DNA of 64,000 nucleotides from Olsenella profusa DSM 13989 (GCF_030811115.1 NZ_JAUSQK010000001.1:434001-498000); one strand, 5' to 3'; positions 1-8,816 are shown, counted from the first letter of the stretch. Numbers and translations are program-made. The notes: a model not told the origin generated them from the letters alone.

Positions 1-2445
1 GGCGCCATGCGGCATCTTGAGCGAGGTGTCGCGGACGTCGTGGGCCTTGGCGCCGAAGATGGCGCGCAGCAGGCGCTCCTCGGCGGTGAGCGCCGTCTCC
101 CCCTTGGGAGTGACCTTGCCGACCAGGATGTCGCCAGGGCCCACCTCGGCGCCAATGCGAATGATGCCGTCGTCGTCGAGGTTGGCGAGCATCTCCTCGG
201 ACTGGTTGGGAACCTCGCGGGTGATCTCCTCGGGGCCGAGCTTGGTGTCGCGGGCATCGATCTCGTGACGGGAGATGTTGATGGAGGTCAGCAGGTCATC
301 CCGTACGACGCGCTCGGAGACGATGATGCCGTCCTCGTAGTTGTAGCCCTCCCACGGCATGTAGGCCACCGTGAGGTTGGTGCCCAACGCCAGTTCGCCA
401 TGGTCGACGGACGTGCTGTCGGTGAGGGCCTGGCCCTGCTCCACCCGCTGTCCCACGGTGACGACGGGCCTGTGGTTGATGCAGGTGCTCTGATTGGAGC
501 GCTCGTACTTGGGGAGGTCATAGCGCTCGGGGCCATCCTCGGTGTCCACGACCACATGAGCGGCGTCGGCCTCGGAGACGGTGCCGGCATGCACGGCACA
601 GATGAGCTCTCCGGAATCGTGCGCGGCGGCGCGCTCGAGGCCGGTGCCCACTATGGGGGCATGCGGACGGATCAGGGGTACGGCCTGGCGCTGCATGTTG
701 GCACCCATGAGGGTGCGCTTGGCGTCATCGTGCTCGAGGAACGGGATGAGGTTGGCCGCCACGGAGAGCAGCTGGCGCGGGGAGACGTCCATGTAGTCGA
801 CGCTCATGACGTCTACCTGCGAGGGAGCGCCAAAGCTGCCGTCGAAGTTCTTGGTGCGGGCCACGACGATATCGGCCTTGACGACCTTGCCCTTGGAGTT
901 GATGCGTACGAACTCGCCGGTCTTGGGATCGATGGGGACGTCCGCCGGAGCGATGACGTGGTTCTCCTCCTCGTCGGCGGTCATCCAGTCGACCTGGTCG
1001 GTGACCTTGCCGCCCTCGACCCTGCGATAGGGAGCCTCGATGAAGCCGTACTCATTGACGTGCGCGTACAGTGCCAGAGAGCCGATGAGGCCGATGTTGG
1101 GGCCTTCGGGCGTCTCGATGGGGCACATGCGGGAGTAGTGCGAGTTGTGGACGTCGCGAACGGCCGTGGGGACATTGGTGCGACGGTTGGAGCCGCTCTT
1201 GTGACCCGCGAGGCCGCCGGGCCCCAGGGCGGAGAGACGACGCTTGTGCGTGAGGCCAGCCAGCGGGTTGGACTGGTCCATGAACTGCGAGAGCTGCGAG
1301 GAGCCGTAGAACTCCTTGATGGCGGCCACGATGGGACGGATGTTGATGAGCGACTGGGGCGTGATGTCATCCGGATCCTGAGAGGCCATGCGCTCGCGGA
1401 TGACACGCTCCATACGGGTCATGCCGATGCGGAACTGGTTCTGCACGAGCTCGCCCACCGTGCGCACGCGGCGGTTGCCGAAGTGGTCGATGTCATCGAG
1501 GCGCTTGGTGGTGTCACCAGCGTGCAGCGCCAACAGGTAGCGCAGGGCGCCCACGATGTCCTCCTCGGTGAGGACGCGCTGCCTGGCATCGATGGCGAGG
1601 CCGAGCTTCTTGTCGATCTTGTAGCGGCCAACGCGGGCAAGGTCATAGCGCTGGTTGTTGAAGTAGAGGCCCTCGAGCAGGGAGCGAGCGTTGTCCACGG
1701 TGGGTGGCTCGCCCGGACGCTGGCGACGGTAGATCTCGACGAGGGCATCCTCACGGGTGGTGGCGACGTCACGCTCGAGCGTGGAACGTACGACGTCGGA
1801 GTCGCCGAGGAGGTTCATGATGTCGTCGTCGCTCTCGGCGATGCCGAGGGCACGCAGGAAGAGCGTTGCGTTCTGACGGCGCTTGCGATCGATGGAGACC
1901 ACCAGGTGGCCATGCTTGTCGACCTCGAACTCCAGCCAGGCGCCACGCGCGGGAATGAACTGCACGTGATGGACGTCCGCGCCGTTGTCCACCTCGTGGG
2001 AGAAGTAGACGCCCGGCGAGCGCACGAGCTGGGAGACGACGACGCGCTCGGTGCCATTGATGATGAAGGTGCCACGGTCGGTCATGAGGGGGAAGTCGCC
2101 CATGAAGACGAGCTGCTCCTTCATCTCGCCGGTCTCCCTGTTGACGAAGCGCACGTCGACGAAGAGCGGGGCCTGGTAGTTGATGTCCTTGGCGCGGCAC
2201 TCCGCGATGTCTGCGGGGGCGTCGCCAAACTGGTGGTCGCCGAAGGTGACCTCCATGGTCTTGGCGGCGTTCTCAATGGGCGAGAACTCGGCGAACGACT
2301 CGGCGAGCCCCTCACCCATGAAGTGCTCGAACGACTCCCTCTGGACGGAGATGAGGTTTGGCAGCTCCATTGCCCGAGGAATCTTGCTAAAGCTCACGCG
2401 CTCGCGCTGATTCTGGGCAACCTTGGAAGACTTTGCGTTAGGCAC
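1..2445 (-). CDS. rpoB: RNA polymerase beta subunit, N-terminal 815 codons (cut by window edge)
   Basis: Catalytic beta subunit of RNA polymerase, with which beta' forms the active-site cleft. The frame is open from a GTG at 2445 to base 1, so the C-terminal part lies outside the window. I chose this GTG because AGGAGG sits 9 bases upstream and translation begins [13 protein letters not shown], followed by the conserved beta N-terminus. The rifampicin-binding segment lies at about residues 378-410 (about 1210-1310) and reads [18 protein letters not shown] then [13 protein letters not shown]. The usual resistance positions (the Asp of FMDQ, the His of THKRR and the Ser of RLSAL) look wild type. 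It follows rplL and has its own candidate promoter plus an intergenic hairpin, as in other rplJL-rpoBC operons. Identity is certain. Confidence 0.98.
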   Translation of the reverse strand, partial: MPNAKSSKVAQNQRERVSFSKIPRAMELPNLISVQRESFEHFMGEGLAESFAEFSPIENAAKTMEVTFGDHQFGDAPADIAECRAKDINYQAPLFVDVRFVNRETGEMKEQLVFMGDFPLMTDRGTFIINGTERVVVSQLVRSPGVYFSHEVDNGADVHHVQFIPARGAWLEFEVDKHGHLVVSIDRKRRQNATLFLRALGIAESDDDIMNLLGDSDVVRSTLERDVATTREDALVEIYRRQRPGEPPTVDNARSLLEGLYFNNQRYDLARVGRYKIDKKLGLAIDARQRVLTEEDIVGALRYLLALHAGDTTKRLDDIDHFGNRRVRTVGELVQNQFRIGMTRMERVIRERMASQDPDDITPQSLINIRPIVAAIKEFYGSSQLSQFMDQSNPLAGLTHKRRLSALGPGGLAGHKSGSNRRTNVPTAVRDVHNSHYSRMCPIETPEGPNIGLIGSLALYAHVNEYGFIEAPYRRVEGGKVTDQVDWMTADEEENHVIAPADVPIDPKTGEFVRINSKGKVVKADIVVARTKNFDGSFGAPSQVDVMSVDYMDVSPRQLLSVAANLIPFLEHDDAKRTLMGANMQRQAVPLIRPHAPIVGTGLERAAAHDSGELICAVHAGTVSEADAAHVVVDTEDGPERYDLPKYERSNQSTCINHRPVVTVGQRVEQGQALTDSTSVDHGELALGTNLTVAYMPWEGYNYEDGIIVSERVVRDDLLTSINISRHEIDARDTKLGPEEITREVPNQSEEMLANLDDDGIIRIGAEVGPGDILVGKVTPKGETALTAEERLLRAIFGAKAHDVRDTSLKMPHGA

Positions 2446-2518
2446 CAGACACTTCCTCCTTAGACGAGTGACCGCGACGATCGTCGCACCCATATGGCGT
2501 CAGTCATCGCAAACTAAT

Positions 2519-2547
2519 AAAGTATCGGAATGGAGGGGGTTGGTCAA
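2519..2547 (-). promoter_or_regulatory. Candidate rpoB promoter
   Basis: On the minus strand a TTGACC -35 (2542-2547) is separated by 17 bases from TACTTT (2519-2524), about 75 bases upstream of the rpoB start. The -35 is strong and the -10 is modest. It would let rpoB be transcribed independently of the ribosomal protein genes. Confidence 0.5.
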
Positions 2548-2557
2548 CGATTGGGGC

Positions 2558-2586
2558 TTGACATCGTCCAGAAAATACATTATGAG
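2558..2586 (+). promoter_or_regulatory. Candidate plus-strand promoter in the rplL-rpoB gap
   Basis: A perfect TTGACA (2558-2563) is followed after exactly 17 bases by TATGAG (2581-2586). It points away from rpoB and would transcribe antisense to rplL. No plus-strand gene follows, so it could make an antisense RNA or be chance; the quality of the -35 and the spacing make it worth noting. Confidence 0.35.
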
Positions 2587-2785
2587 GCCAGCGGCCAGAT
2601 AATCCTGCGGAAACGCCTTCTCGTTTGTGTGCGGGATGTGTGCTCGCGAGCCATGGTTCGTGCTGGTATGTGACTGCGGGGGAGCAGGGCGCAGGGAGGG
2701 TGTGCGGCGCCCGGACGCGCCGTTCCGGCATCCCTGTAGGACCGTCCATGCGGGCCCGCCTCGTTCCTGCGCCGCGGCATGGGAA

Positions 2786-2808
2786 GGGGCCGAGCTGGGC
2801 TCGGCCCC
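2786..2808 (-). terminator. Attenuator-like hairpin between rplL and rpoB
   Basis: A perfect 10-bp stem (GGGGCCGAGC / GCTCGGCCCC) with a 3-base loop lies 41 bases after the rplL stop. On the minus strand it is followed by TTCCC, not a long U tract. A partial terminator between rplL and rpoB is known in other bacteria and sets the ratio of ribosomal protein to polymerase mRNA, so this is probably an attenuator. The rest of the 2446-2849 gap holds the promoters listed and no visible gene. Confidence 0.65.
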
Positions 2809-2849
2809 CGAGCGCGCAACGATGGCACGCCGAGCTCTGAGAAAACGAG

Positions 2850-3230
2850 CTACTTGAGGGTGACCTCGGCGCCGGCCTCCTCGAGCTGCCTCTTGGCATC
2901 CTCGGCATCGTCTTTCTTGGCACCCTCGATGAGGACCTTGGGAGCGCTCTCGACGGCCTCCTTGGCCTCCTTGAGGCCAAGGCTGGTGAGGGAGCGAACG
3001 ACCTTGATGACGGCGATCTTGTTGGAGCCGAAGGAGGTCAGCTCGACGTCGAAGTTGGTCTTCTCCTCCTCGGCGGGGGCGGTGCCGTCGGCTGCGGGGG
3101 CGGCGGCAACGGCAACGGGAGCGGCGGCGGAGACGCCGAAGACGTCCTCCAGCTCGTGAACGAGCTCGGAAAGCTCGAGGGCGGGCATCTCCTTGAGGGT
3201 CTCGATGATCTCATCCTTGGTGACGGCCAT
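2850..3230 (-). CDS. rplL: 50S ribosomal protein L7/L12
   Basis: Stalk protein that binds L10 as dimers and recruits translation GTPases. The 126 residues show the family layout: an N-terminal dimerisation segment (about 1-35), a flexible Ala/Pro-rich hinge (about 36-57, [13 protein letters not shown]) and the globular C-terminal domain, including [10 protein letters not shown]. Length is normal. The start [10 protein letters not shown] follows an AAGGAG-type site. The gene lies 72 bases downstream of rplJ, whose product it binds, and is followed by the intergenic hairpin before rpoB. Identity is certain. Confidence 0.98.
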   Translation of the reverse strand: MAVTKDEIIETLKEMPALELSELVHELEDVFGVSAAAPVAVAAAPAADGTAPAEEEKTNFDVELTSFGSNKIAVIKVVRSLTSLGLKEAKEAVESAPKVLIEGAKKDDAEDAKRQLEEAGAEVTLK

Positions 3231-3302
3231 GTCAATTCTCCTTTGTCAGGGGCGCCCTTGTGACGCCCATTCCGATTCGGTGCGGTAGTGCGGGGGCCTG
3301 AC

Positions 3303-3821
3303 CTAGGCGGCCTCCCTCTGGTCGGCCACGGCGGACAGCGCAGTGACCAGGCCACGCGCAGGGCCGGCGGCAACCTGTGCGATGCCGGAAAGCGGGCTTG
3401 CCATGACGAAGACCAGCTCGGCAAGAAGCTCGTCGCGGCTCTTGAGCTCCGCGTAGGCCTTGGCATCCTCGGCAGAGAGAGCCTTGCCATCGGCGATGGC
3501 GCCAACCCACTCGATCTTGTGGAGGGCTTCGGACTGCCTCTTGATGACCTTGGCCGCCTCGACGGGATCGTTGTCATAGAAGACATAGGCGCAGGTGCCC
3601 ACCATGTTCTCGATCTCGGGAAGCTCTGCGCTCCTCAGCGCGATCTTGACGATGTTGTTCTTGTACACTTTCATGTGCGCACCGGCCTTCATGAGGCTGC
3701 GGCGGAGCTCCTGGGTCTCCTTCACGGTGAGACCACGGTAGTCGATCACGAACATGCCCTTGGAACTCTCGAGGGACTCGCCGATCTTCTCCAGCATGGA
3801 GACGTTGCTCTTGTTTGGCAT
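3303..3821 (-). CDS. rplJ: 50S ribosomal protein L10
   Basis: Base of the ribosomal stalk; it carries the L7/L12 dimers and usually represses its own mRNA. The product is 172 residues, starting MPNKSNVSMLEKI, with GMFVIDYRGLTVKE near the N-terminus and a C-terminal helix (about 135-170) that binds L7/L12. I chose the ATG at 3821 because GGGAGG lies 8 bases upstream and the long in-frame extension above it (to 4406) has no ribosomal protein character; it is leader RNA. Transcription probably begins near 4026, giving a leader of about 200 bases with L10-leader features. Confidence 0.97.
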   Translation of the reverse strand: MPNKSNVSMLEKIGESLESSKGMFVIDYRGLTVKETQELRRSLMKAGAHMKVYKNNIVKIALRSAELPEIENMVGTCAYVFYDNDPVEAAKVIKRQSEALHKIEWVGAIADGKALSAEDAKAYAELKSRDELLAELVFVMASPLSGIAQVAAGPARGLVTALSAVADQREAA

Positions 3822-4026
3822 GAAATACACCTCCCTGTCTGCGCTCGGGCACGAGCCGCCGACGCGGGCGGACCTTCGCACGAAGGACCCCGCCTGGCGC
3901 GCAGCCAAAGCGGGGTCCAAGAGACAAGTCTGAGACCACCTCGGCAGGCGGGTTCCCCCTTTGAGCCTTGCGGCACCGGCTGTCTTTGGCAGCGGACGTG
4001 CTGTTTGTACATCGCCCTTTCGGACG
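3822..4026 (-). promoter_or_regulatory. Probable L10 leader (rplJ 5' UTR)
   Basis: The stretch between the predicted start of transcription and rplJ has no ORF but does have structure. In RNA sense it holds CTGCCGAGGTGG (about 3936-3947), which resembles the conserved core of L10 leaders as I recall them. It also holds a 9-bp hairpin GGACCCCGC/GCGGGGTCC (3885-3893 with 3910-3918) and a small CCTTCG/CGAAGG hairpin after it. L10 bound to such a leader represses rplJ-rplL translation. The match is by eye; a covariance-model search for the L10_leader family would decide. Confidence 0.65.
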
Positions 4027-4032
4027 GGGGAC

Positions 4033-4061
4033 ATTGTTGCAGAGTCGCGGGCATACGTCAA
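4033..4061 (-). promoter_or_regulatory. rplJ-rplL promoter
   Basis: Minus-strand TTGACG (4056-4061), 17-base spacer, AACAAT (4033-4038). It sits between the terminator of the rplK-rplA operon and the rplJ leader, exactly where a promoter is needed. Confidence 0.65.
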
Positions 4062-4480
4062 GGCTCGCCATCCCCATACCTGGAAGGCTCTGTGGCAGCT
4101 CCTCACAGTCCGCAGGCGCGTCACGGGACGCCTGCCACTCCCTCTCCCTCCCCTGGCCACCGCTGACGAGCTTCGGCGGTGGAGCGCCGAGGCACGCGGA
4201 CTCCGGGGGCTCACGCCCGCATGGCATGAGTCGCGCCGCATCATGAATGGATCCGCCTCGCCCATGGAGACGCGTGTCATGCGAAGGGGAAGGTCTCGGC
4301 GAAGGCGCCGACTGACCGATGCCCTTGATGACCCGACCTCGCGGTGGGCACGGGGATCGGTTCTGAGCGCGCTCGTCGACAGGCCCGTAGGCCGTGGCGG
4401 CTCCAAGACGCGCGTTGGATTGAGGCTGCCCCACGTTTGCCCAGTTGGGAAATCTCACGCTCAATCCAACGCACACGTAC
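4062..4480. other. Non-coding gap holding a 13-bp inverted repeat
   Basis: This stretch between the rplK-rplA terminator and the rplJ promoter shows no protein-like ORF in frames without neighbours. It contains a perfect 13-bp inverted repeat, GCGTTGGATTGAG (4412-4424) and CTCAATCCAACGC (4460-4472), with a nested CCCA-GT-TGGG inside the 35-base loop. The rest shows nothing I can name. Confidence 0.5.
4412..4472. repeat. 13-bp perfect inverted repeat, 35-base spacer
   Basis: Arms GCGTTGGATTGAG (4412-4424) and CTCAATCCAACGC (4460-4472) are perfect complements. The loop has its own small inverted repeat. It lies just beyond the rplA terminator and far upstream of the rplJ promoter. It could be a structured small RNA, an operator or a decayed repetitive element. 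Confidence 0.7.
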
Positions 4481-4513
4481 AAAAAGGTGTCCCGGCCTTC
4501 AGGCCGGGACACC
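4481..4513 (-). terminator. Rho-independent terminator of rplK-rplA
   Basis: A 12-bp perfect stem (GGTGTCCCGGCC / GGCCGGGACACC, 4486-4513) with a 4-base loop, followed on the minus strand by TTTTTG (4481-4485). It begins 4 bases after the rplA stop codon. Textbook intrinsic terminator. Confidence 0.93.
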
Positions 4514-4516
4514 CTG

Positions 4517-5221
4517 CTACTCGGCGAGGAAGTCGCGGGTGACGAAGGGGTCAATCCTGACGCCCGGACCCATCGTGGAGGACACGGAGATGGACCTGAC
4601 GTAGCGGCCCTTGGCGCTGGAGGGCTTCACGCGGAGAATCTCGGTGTAGAGGGCCGCGTAGTTCTCCACGAGCTGCTCGACGGGGAAGGAGGCCTTGCCC
4701 AGGGGCACGTGGCAGATGCCATAACGATCGGCGCGATACTCCACGCGGCCGGCCTTGAGCTCGCCGACCATCTTCTCGACATCCATGGTGACGGTACCGA
4801 GCTTGGGGTTGGGCATGAGGCCACGGGGGCCAAGGATGCGACCAAGACGACCGACCTTGCCCATGAGATTGGGCGTGGCAATGACGGCATCAAAGTCAAT
4901 GTTGCCAGCCTGAACCTCGGCAACGAGGTCGTCAGAGCCCACGATGTCCGCGCCGGCGGCCTTGGCCTCGTCGGCCTTGGTGCCCTCGGCGAAGACGGCC
5001 ACGCGCACGTTCTTGCCGGTTCCGTTGGGCAGGCTGATGGAGCCACGGACGTTCTGGTCGGCCTTGCGGGTGTCGACGCCCAGGCGGATGGAGGCCTCGA
5101 TGGTCTCGTCAAATGCGGCGGACGCAAGCTCCTTGACGAGCGCAAGTGCCGCCTTGGGGGCAAGGGCGTCCCTCTCGACCTTGGCCGCAGCCGCATTGTA
5201 CTTCTTTCCATGCCTTGCCAT
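4517..5221 (-). CDS. rplA: 50S ribosomal protein L1
   Basis: Builds the mobile L1 stalk near the E site and commonly represses the rplK-rplA operon by binding its own mRNA. The product is 234 residues, normal for the family, starting [18 protein letters not shown]. The L1 signature region is visible around [18 protein letters not shown] (about residues 122-139). The ATG at 5221 follows AGAGGAGG at good spacing. It lies 223 bases downstream of rplK, with unusual competing hairpins between them, and ends just before a strong terminator. Confidence 0.98.
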   Translation of the reverse strand: MARHGKKYNAAAAKVERDALAPKAALALVKELASAAFDETIEASIRLGVDTRKADQNVRGSISLPNGTGKNVRVAVFAEGTKADEAKAAGADIVGSDDLVAEVQAGNIDFDAVIATPNLMGKVGRLGRILGPRGLMPNPKLGTVTMDVEKMVGELKAGRVEYRADRYGICHVPLGKASFPVEQLVENYAALYTEILRVKPSSAKGRYVRSISVSSTMGPGVRIDPFVTRDFLAE

Positions 5222-5361
5222 ACTACGTACCTCCTCTAGGTAGTTGCGAGGTGAACGGGCTGGCCACCCTCCCTCGATCTCAATGGCACTCCACCAGTTT
5301 CCAACGTTTGCCACTGCCGAGCCGTGGGAACCATCGCCAAGTAGCGGCAGCAGAAACCGAT

Positions 5362-5439
5362 GGGTGCATCCCCTTGTCCTCGGCGAAATCCATGAAATGC
5401 TTGAGCCGAGGACAAGGGGATGCACCCCCGAAGGGGTGC
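5362..5439 (-). promoter_or_regulatory. Competing hairpins in the rplK-rplA gap
   Basis: Two mutually exclusive perfect stems are visible. In RNA sense, six bases after the rplK stop comes GCACCCC-TTCG-GGGGTGC (5422-5439), a 7-bp stem capped by a CUUCGG tetraloop. The second arm of that hairpin overlaps a 23-bp perfect inverted repeat with arms at 5405-5427 and 5362-5384 and a 20-base loop. No U tract follows either, so this is not a plain terminator. The layout resembles an attenuation or mRNA-stabilising switch; L1 autoregulation is the obvious candidate, but that is inference. Confidence 0.7.
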
Positions 5440-5444
5440 GTGCG

Positions 5445-5873
5445 CTACTCGGCGATGGTGACGCCCATGGAGCGGGCGGTGCCGGCAACGATCCTCTTGG
5501 CCGCCTCGATGTCGTTGGCATTGAGGTCGGGCATCTTGATCTCGGCGATCTTGGTGAGCTGCTCCTGGGAGAGCTGCCCCACCTTGTCGCGCTGGGGCAC
5601 GCCGGAACCGCTCTTGAGCTTGAGCTCCTTCTTGATGAGCTGGGCCGCCGGAGGGGTCTTGGTGACGAAGTCGAAGGAGCGATCCTCGTAGACCGTGATC
5701 TCCACGGGGATGATGTCGCCGGCCTTGTCCTGCGTGGCCGCATTGAAGGCCTGGCAGAACTGCATGATGTTGACCTGAGCGGCACTGAGGGCGGGGCCCA
5801 CGGGAGGCGCGGGGTTGGCCTGGCCGGCGGGAATCTGGAGCTTGATGAAGTGGACGACCTGCTTTGCTGGCAT
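5445..5873 (-). CDS. rplK: 50S ribosomal protein L11
   Basis: Binds 23S rRNA in the GTPase-associated centre together with the L10 stalk. The 142-residue product starts [18 protein letters not shown], with the N-terminal [15 protein letters not shown] segment and the C-terminal rRNA-binding domain ending in [11 protein letters not shown]. The ATG at 5873 follows AAGGAG; the extra 21 residues possible upstream are not conserved in character. It lies between nusG and rplA, as in most bacteria. A weak 8-bp inverted repeat (CTGTTCCG/CGGAACAG, 5914-5950) sits in the nusG-rplK gap. Confidence 0.98.
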   Translation of the reverse strand: MPAKQVVHFIKLQIPAGQANPAPPVGPALSAAQVNIMQFCQAFNAATQDKAGDIIPVEITVYEDRSFDFVTKTPPAAQLIKKELKLKSGSGVPQRDKVGQLSQEQLTKIAEIKMPDLNANDIEAAKRIVAGTARSMGVTIAE

Positions 5874-5961
5874 CGTGTGTCTCCTTGAAGCGAACGTTTG
5901 CGATCTATCGTGTCTGTTCCGAGAAGCAATCCTCACCGATTACGGAACAGGGGGTTGTGGG

Positions 5962-6507
5962 CTAGGCGATCTGTGTCACCTGGTCGAGCGTGAGCTCCAC
6001 TGGGGTCTCGCGACCGAAGATCATGAGCATGACCCTGACCTTGCCCGCCTCGGGCATGACCTCGGACACCTGGCCATCAAAGTCGGCCAAGGGGCCACTC
6101 ACGACCTTGACGGACATACCAGCCTCAAGGTCGGTCGTGGTGGCGCGCTTAGGCTCCCGCACGCCCGATGGGTTGGTGCGGCGCATGATCTTGTTGAACT
6201 CGGAGCGGCGCAGGGGGACGGGCTTGCCGTCCACGCCCACGAAGCCCGTGACGCCGGGGGTGTTACGCACGACCACCCAGCTGTTGTCATCCAGCTCCAT
6301 GCGCACGAGCACGTAGCCGGGGAAGACCTTAACGTCCTTCGTCTCGCGCTTGCCACCATTCTTGATCTCGGTGACCTCCTCGGTGGGAACCTGGATGTCT
6401 ACGATCTGGTCCTCCATGCCGTAGGTCTCGATGCGATGCTCGAGGTCGTTCTTGACCTTGTTCTCATAGCCTGAGTAGGTGTGAACCACATACCAGCGCT
6501 TAGCCAT
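5962..6507 (-). CDS. nusG: Transcription termination/antitermination factor NusG
   Basis: Binds RNA polymerase across the cleft to modulate pausing and Rho action and to link transcription with translation. The 181 residues contain the NGN domain (about 1-115, starting MAKRWYVVHTYSGYENKVK, with FPGYVLVRM) and a C-terminal KOW domain (about 128-165, VKVVSGPLADFDGQV). The actinobacterial-style N-terminal extension is missing. The ATG at 6507 follows AAGGGC. It starts 7 bases after secE, the usual partner. Identity is certain. Confidence 0.98.
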   Translation of the reverse strand: MAKRWYVVHTYSGYENKVKNDLEHRIETYGMEDQIVDIQVPTEEVTEIKNGGKRETKDVKVFPGYVLVRMELDDNSWVVVRNTPGVTGFVGVDGKPVPLRRSEFNKIMRRTNPSGVREPKRATTTDLEAGMSVKVVSGPLADFDGQVSEVMPEAGKVRVMLMIFGRETPVELTLDQVTQIA

Positions 6508-6514
6508 CGTGCCC

Positions 6515-6892
6515 TTACCCCCTCAGCTTTGTGAATTGGAACATGAGATTGAGGAAGCCCGTATCGACAAGCCATACGACGGCACCCACGACGACAAGCG
6601 CCACGATGACGGCCACGGAATAGTTGGTAAGCTCGGATCTTGAGGGCCAGGACACACGACGAAGCTCGCTCCCCACCGCACCAAGGTACGTGCGTATGCG
6701 ACCCTTCCTCCTAGGCGCCTCCTTGCCGCCTTTGGCGGAGCCAGCCGCGAGGCTCTTGCCCTCGGACGTGGCGACCCTCTTGGAGCCCTTGGACTCATCG
6801 GAAGTAGCGGCAGCCTCCTGTGCCTCGCGTGCGACACGCTCCCGTTGGCGCGCTTGACGGGCACTCCTCCTCTGTCGCTCTTTCTTTGCCAT
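6515..6892 (-). CDS. secE: Protein translocase subunit SecE
   Basis: Essential membrane clamp of the SecYEG channel. The 125 residues are longer than minimal SecE because of a hydrophilic N-terminal extension of about 60 residues, very basic at the start (MAKKERQRRSARQARQRER). The conserved amphipathic helix follows (YLGAVGSELRRVSWPSRSEL, about 69-88), then one membrane segment (about 92-114). The Pro of VSWPSR is a SecE hallmark. It lies directly before nusG and downstream of tRNA-Trp and rpmG. Confidence 0.96.
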   Translation of the reverse strand: MAKKERQRRSARQARQRERVAREAQEAAATSDESKGSKRVATSEGKSLAAGSAKGGKEAPRRKGRIRTYLGAVGSELRRVSWPSRSELTNYSVAVIVALVVVGAVVWLVDTGFLNLMFQFTKLRG

Positions 6893-6926
6893 CCCTCACC
6901 CCTCTTGGATGTCCCTCTTCAGTGAA

Positions 6927-6955
6927 ACCGGCAAGCCCCAAGGGGGATTGCCGGT
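6927..6955 (-). terminator. Hairpin between tRNA-Trp and secE
   Basis: On the minus strand the arms ACCGGCAA and TTGCCGGT (8 bp) enclose an inner CCCC/GGGG stem, followed by TTTCACT. It lies 10 bases after the tRNA 3' end. It may be a leaky terminator or a tRNA-processing/stability hairpin, since secE shows no promoter of its own after it. Confidence 0.55.
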
Positions 6956-6964
6956 GGTGTTAGC

Positions 6965-7040
6965 TGGCACGCCAGGAAGGACTCGAACCCTCAACACTCG
7001 GTTTTGGAGACCGATGCTCTACCAATTGAACTACTGGCGT
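6965..7040 (-). tRNA. tRNA-Trp (CCA)
   Basis: A 76-base cloverleaf on the minus strand with a perfect 7-bp acceptor stem ACGCCAG/CTGGCGT, anticodon loop CTCCAAA (anticodon CCA), T-loop TTCGAGT and an encoded 3' CCA. It sits between rpmG and secE, the same place as in many other bacteria, and is co-transcribed with them. Confidence 0.96.
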
Positions 7041-7054
7041 GTACAGACCCCATT

Positions 7055-7204
7055 CTAGCGGGTCTCCTTGTGGATGGTGTGCTTATGGCACCACGGGCAA
7101 TACTTCTTCAGTTCCATGCGGTCGGGAGTGTTGCTTTTGTTCTTCTTGGTGGTGTAGTTGCGACGCTTGCACTCGGTGCATGCGAGAGTAACCAGTGTGC
7201 GCAT
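7055..7204 (-). CDS. rpmG: 50S ribosomal protein L33 (zinc-ribbon form)
   Basis: Small protein of the large subunit near the E site. The 49-residue product reads [19 protein letters not shown] at the start and contains two CxxC pairs (CTEC and CPWC), so this is the zinc-binding form rather than the zinc-free paralogue. ATG at 7204 follows AGGAGG at 6 bases. It is the first gene of the rpmG, tRNA-Trp, secE, nusG run and has its own promoter. Confidence 0.95.
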   Translation of the reverse strand: MRTLVTLACTECKRRNYTTKKNKSNTPDRMELKKYCPWCHKHTIHKETR

Positions 7205-7259
7205 GAATCCTCCTGTAGACTATCGCCGCCGTATGACCCCATGGGCGACGCAAGTAGCG

Positions 7260-7289
7260 AGGGTACCATTGCTCGGCCAGGTATGTCAA
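7260..7289 (-). promoter_or_regulatory. rpmG-tRNA-Trp-secE-nusG promoter
   Basis: Minus-strand TTGACA (7284-7289), 18-base spacer, TACCCT (7260-7265), 56 bases upstream of rpmG. The -35 is perfect and the -10 weak. It lies just downstream of the tuf terminator. Confidence 0.55.
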
Positions 7290-7361
7290 CTGCCGCAGGT
7301 CATGCCACTGCCCCTCAACAAAACCACCAAACCCTGGGCACCCTCACGCACTTCACGAAAG

Positions 7362-7391
7362 GGGCCCGGCATCCATCGGGATGCCGGGCCC
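7362..7391 (-). terminator. tuf terminator
   Basis: A 13-bp perfect stem (GGGCCCGGCATCC / GGATGCCGGGCCC, 7362-7374 with 7379-7391) with a 4-base loop, 39 bases after the tuf stop, followed on the minus strand by a short CTTTCG tail. The stem is strong and the U tract short. Confidence 0.8.
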
Positions 7392-7430
7392 TGCTGCCTT
7401 GGGGGAGTGTCGCGCTCCGAAAGGAGGGGG

Positions 7431-8636
7431 CTACTCCTCTATCGTGGAGACACGGCCGTCACCGACGGTGTGGCCGCCCTCGCGGATGGCGAAGCGGAGA
7501 CCCTGCTCCATGGCGATAGGATGAATGAGCTCGCAGCTGACGGTCACGTGGTCACCCGGCATGGCCATCTCGACCTTGCCACCATTGGAGTCGGTGAGCG
7601 CCTGGATGTCGCCCGTGACGTCGGTGGTGCGGAAGAAGAACTGGGGACGATAGCCGGAGAAGAACGGGGTGTGACGGCCACCCTCCTCCTTGGTGAGGAC
7701 GTAGATCTCGCCCGTGAACTTCTTATGTGGGGTGACGGAGCCGGGCTTGCAGAGCACCTGGCCACGCTCGACGTCCTCGCGCTTGATGCCGCGCAGCAGG
7801 ATGCCCACGTTGTCGCCAGCCTCGCAGAAGTCCATGGTCTTGCGGAACATCTCGATGCCCGTGGCCGTAGAGGTCTGGGTGTCCTTGAGGCCCACGATCT
7901 CGATGGGCTCATTGAGCTTGAGCTCGCCGCGCTCGACACGGCCGGTGACGACGGTGCCGCGGCCGGAGATGGTCATGACGTCTTCGATGGCCATCAGGAA
8001 GGGCTTCTCGTTGTCGCGCTGGGGCGTGGGGATGTAGGAGTCGACGGTGTGCATGAGCTCGATGATGGAGTCGACCCACTTCTGCTCGCCGTTGAGGGCG
8101 CCGAGGGCGGAGCCACGGATGATGGGGGTGTCGTCTCCGGGGAAGTCGTACTCGGAGAGGAGGTCGCGCGTCTCCATCTCGACGAGATCGATGAGCTCCT
8201 CGTCATCAACCATGTCGCACTTGTTCAGGAAGACGATGATGTAGGGCACGCCGACCTGGCGGGCGAGCAGGATGTGCTCGCGGGTCTGGGCCATGGGGCC
8301 GTCGGTGGCGGCGATGACGAGGATGGCGCCATCCATCTGAGCCGCACCGGAGATCATGTTCTTGACGTAGTCGGCGTGGCCGGGGCAGTCGACGTGGGCG
8401 TAGTGGCGCTCCCAGGTCTCGTACTCGACGTGGGCGACGGAGATGGTGATGCCGCGCTGGCGCTCCTCGGGAGCCTTGTCGATGTTCTCGAAGGCGGTGT
8501 AGTCGGCCTTGCAGCCCTCCTGCTCGGAGAGGACCTTGGTGATGGCGGCCGTCAGGGTCGTCTTACCATGGTCGACATGACCAATCGTACCAATGTTTAC
8601 GTGCGGCTTACTACGATCGAACTTCTCCTTGGCCAT
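7431..8636 (-). CDS. tuf: Elongation factor Tu
   Basis: GTPase that delivers aminoacyl-tRNA to the ribosome. The 401 residues are full length: P-loop GHVDHGKT (residues 19-26), switch II DCPGH, NKCD for guanine recognition, then the two beta-barrel domains ending GRVSTIEE. The ATG at 8636 follows AAGGAGG; the longer open frame upstream runs through tRNA genes. Unlike the str-operon copy of many bacteria, this tuf follows tRNA-Tyr, tRNA-Thr and tRNA-Met, an arrangement like E. coli tufB. It is probably read from the strong promoter before tRNA-Tyr. Confidence 0.99.
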   Translation of the reverse strand: MAKEKFDRSKPHVNIGTIGHVDHGKTTLTAAITKVLSEQEGCKADYTAFENIDKAPEERQRGITISVAHVEYETWERHYAHVDCPGHADYVKNMISGAAQMDGAILVIAATDGPMAQTREHILLARQVGVPYIIVFLNKCDMVDDEELIDLVEMETRDLLSEYDFPGDDTPIIRGSALGALNGEQKWVDSIIELMHTVDSYIPTPQRDNEKPFLMAIEDVMTISGRGTVVTGRVERGELKLNEPIEIVGLKDTQTSTATGIEMFRKTMDFCEAGDNVGILLRGIKREDVERGQVLCKPGSVTPHKKFTGEIYVLTKEEGGRHTPFFSGYRPQFFFRTTDVTGDIQALTDSNGGKVEMAMPGDHVTVSCELIHPIAMEQGLRFAIREGGHTVGDGRVSTIEE

Positions 8637-8718
8637 TGCCGTCCTCCTTATGAAACAACCCTTAGGCCATCCTACACGTGCGCATATCTCAAACGGCACC
8701 GAAGCGCCGTAAGATTGC

Positions 8719-8795
8719 TGGTACCGGTGACTGGATTCGAACCAGTGACATCGCGGGTATGAGCCGCGTGCTCTAACCAGCTGAGCTACACCGGC
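8719..8795 (-). tRNA. tRNA-Met (CAT)
   Basis: A 77-base cloverleaf: acceptor GCCGGTG/CACCGGT (G-U at 1-72), anticodon loop CTCATAC (anticodon CAT), T-loop TTCGAAT and encoded CCA. The paired first position argues for elongator rather than initiator tRNA; tRNA-Ile with a lysidine-modified CAT cannot be fully excluded by eye. Confidence 0.9.
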
Positions 8796-8816
8796 ATGGT
8801 GCCGAACGACTTGAGA

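Noticed and set aside
7-2463. 818-codon plus-strand ORF opposite rpoB
   Set aside because: Shadow of a G+C-rich gene: the minus-strand frame is unmistakable rpoB and the plus frame has low-complexity composition with no family motifs.
5362-5427. Reading the 23-bp inverted repeat as a simple terminator
   Set aside because: No U tract follows, and rplA directly downstream has no promoter of its own, so transcription must pass.
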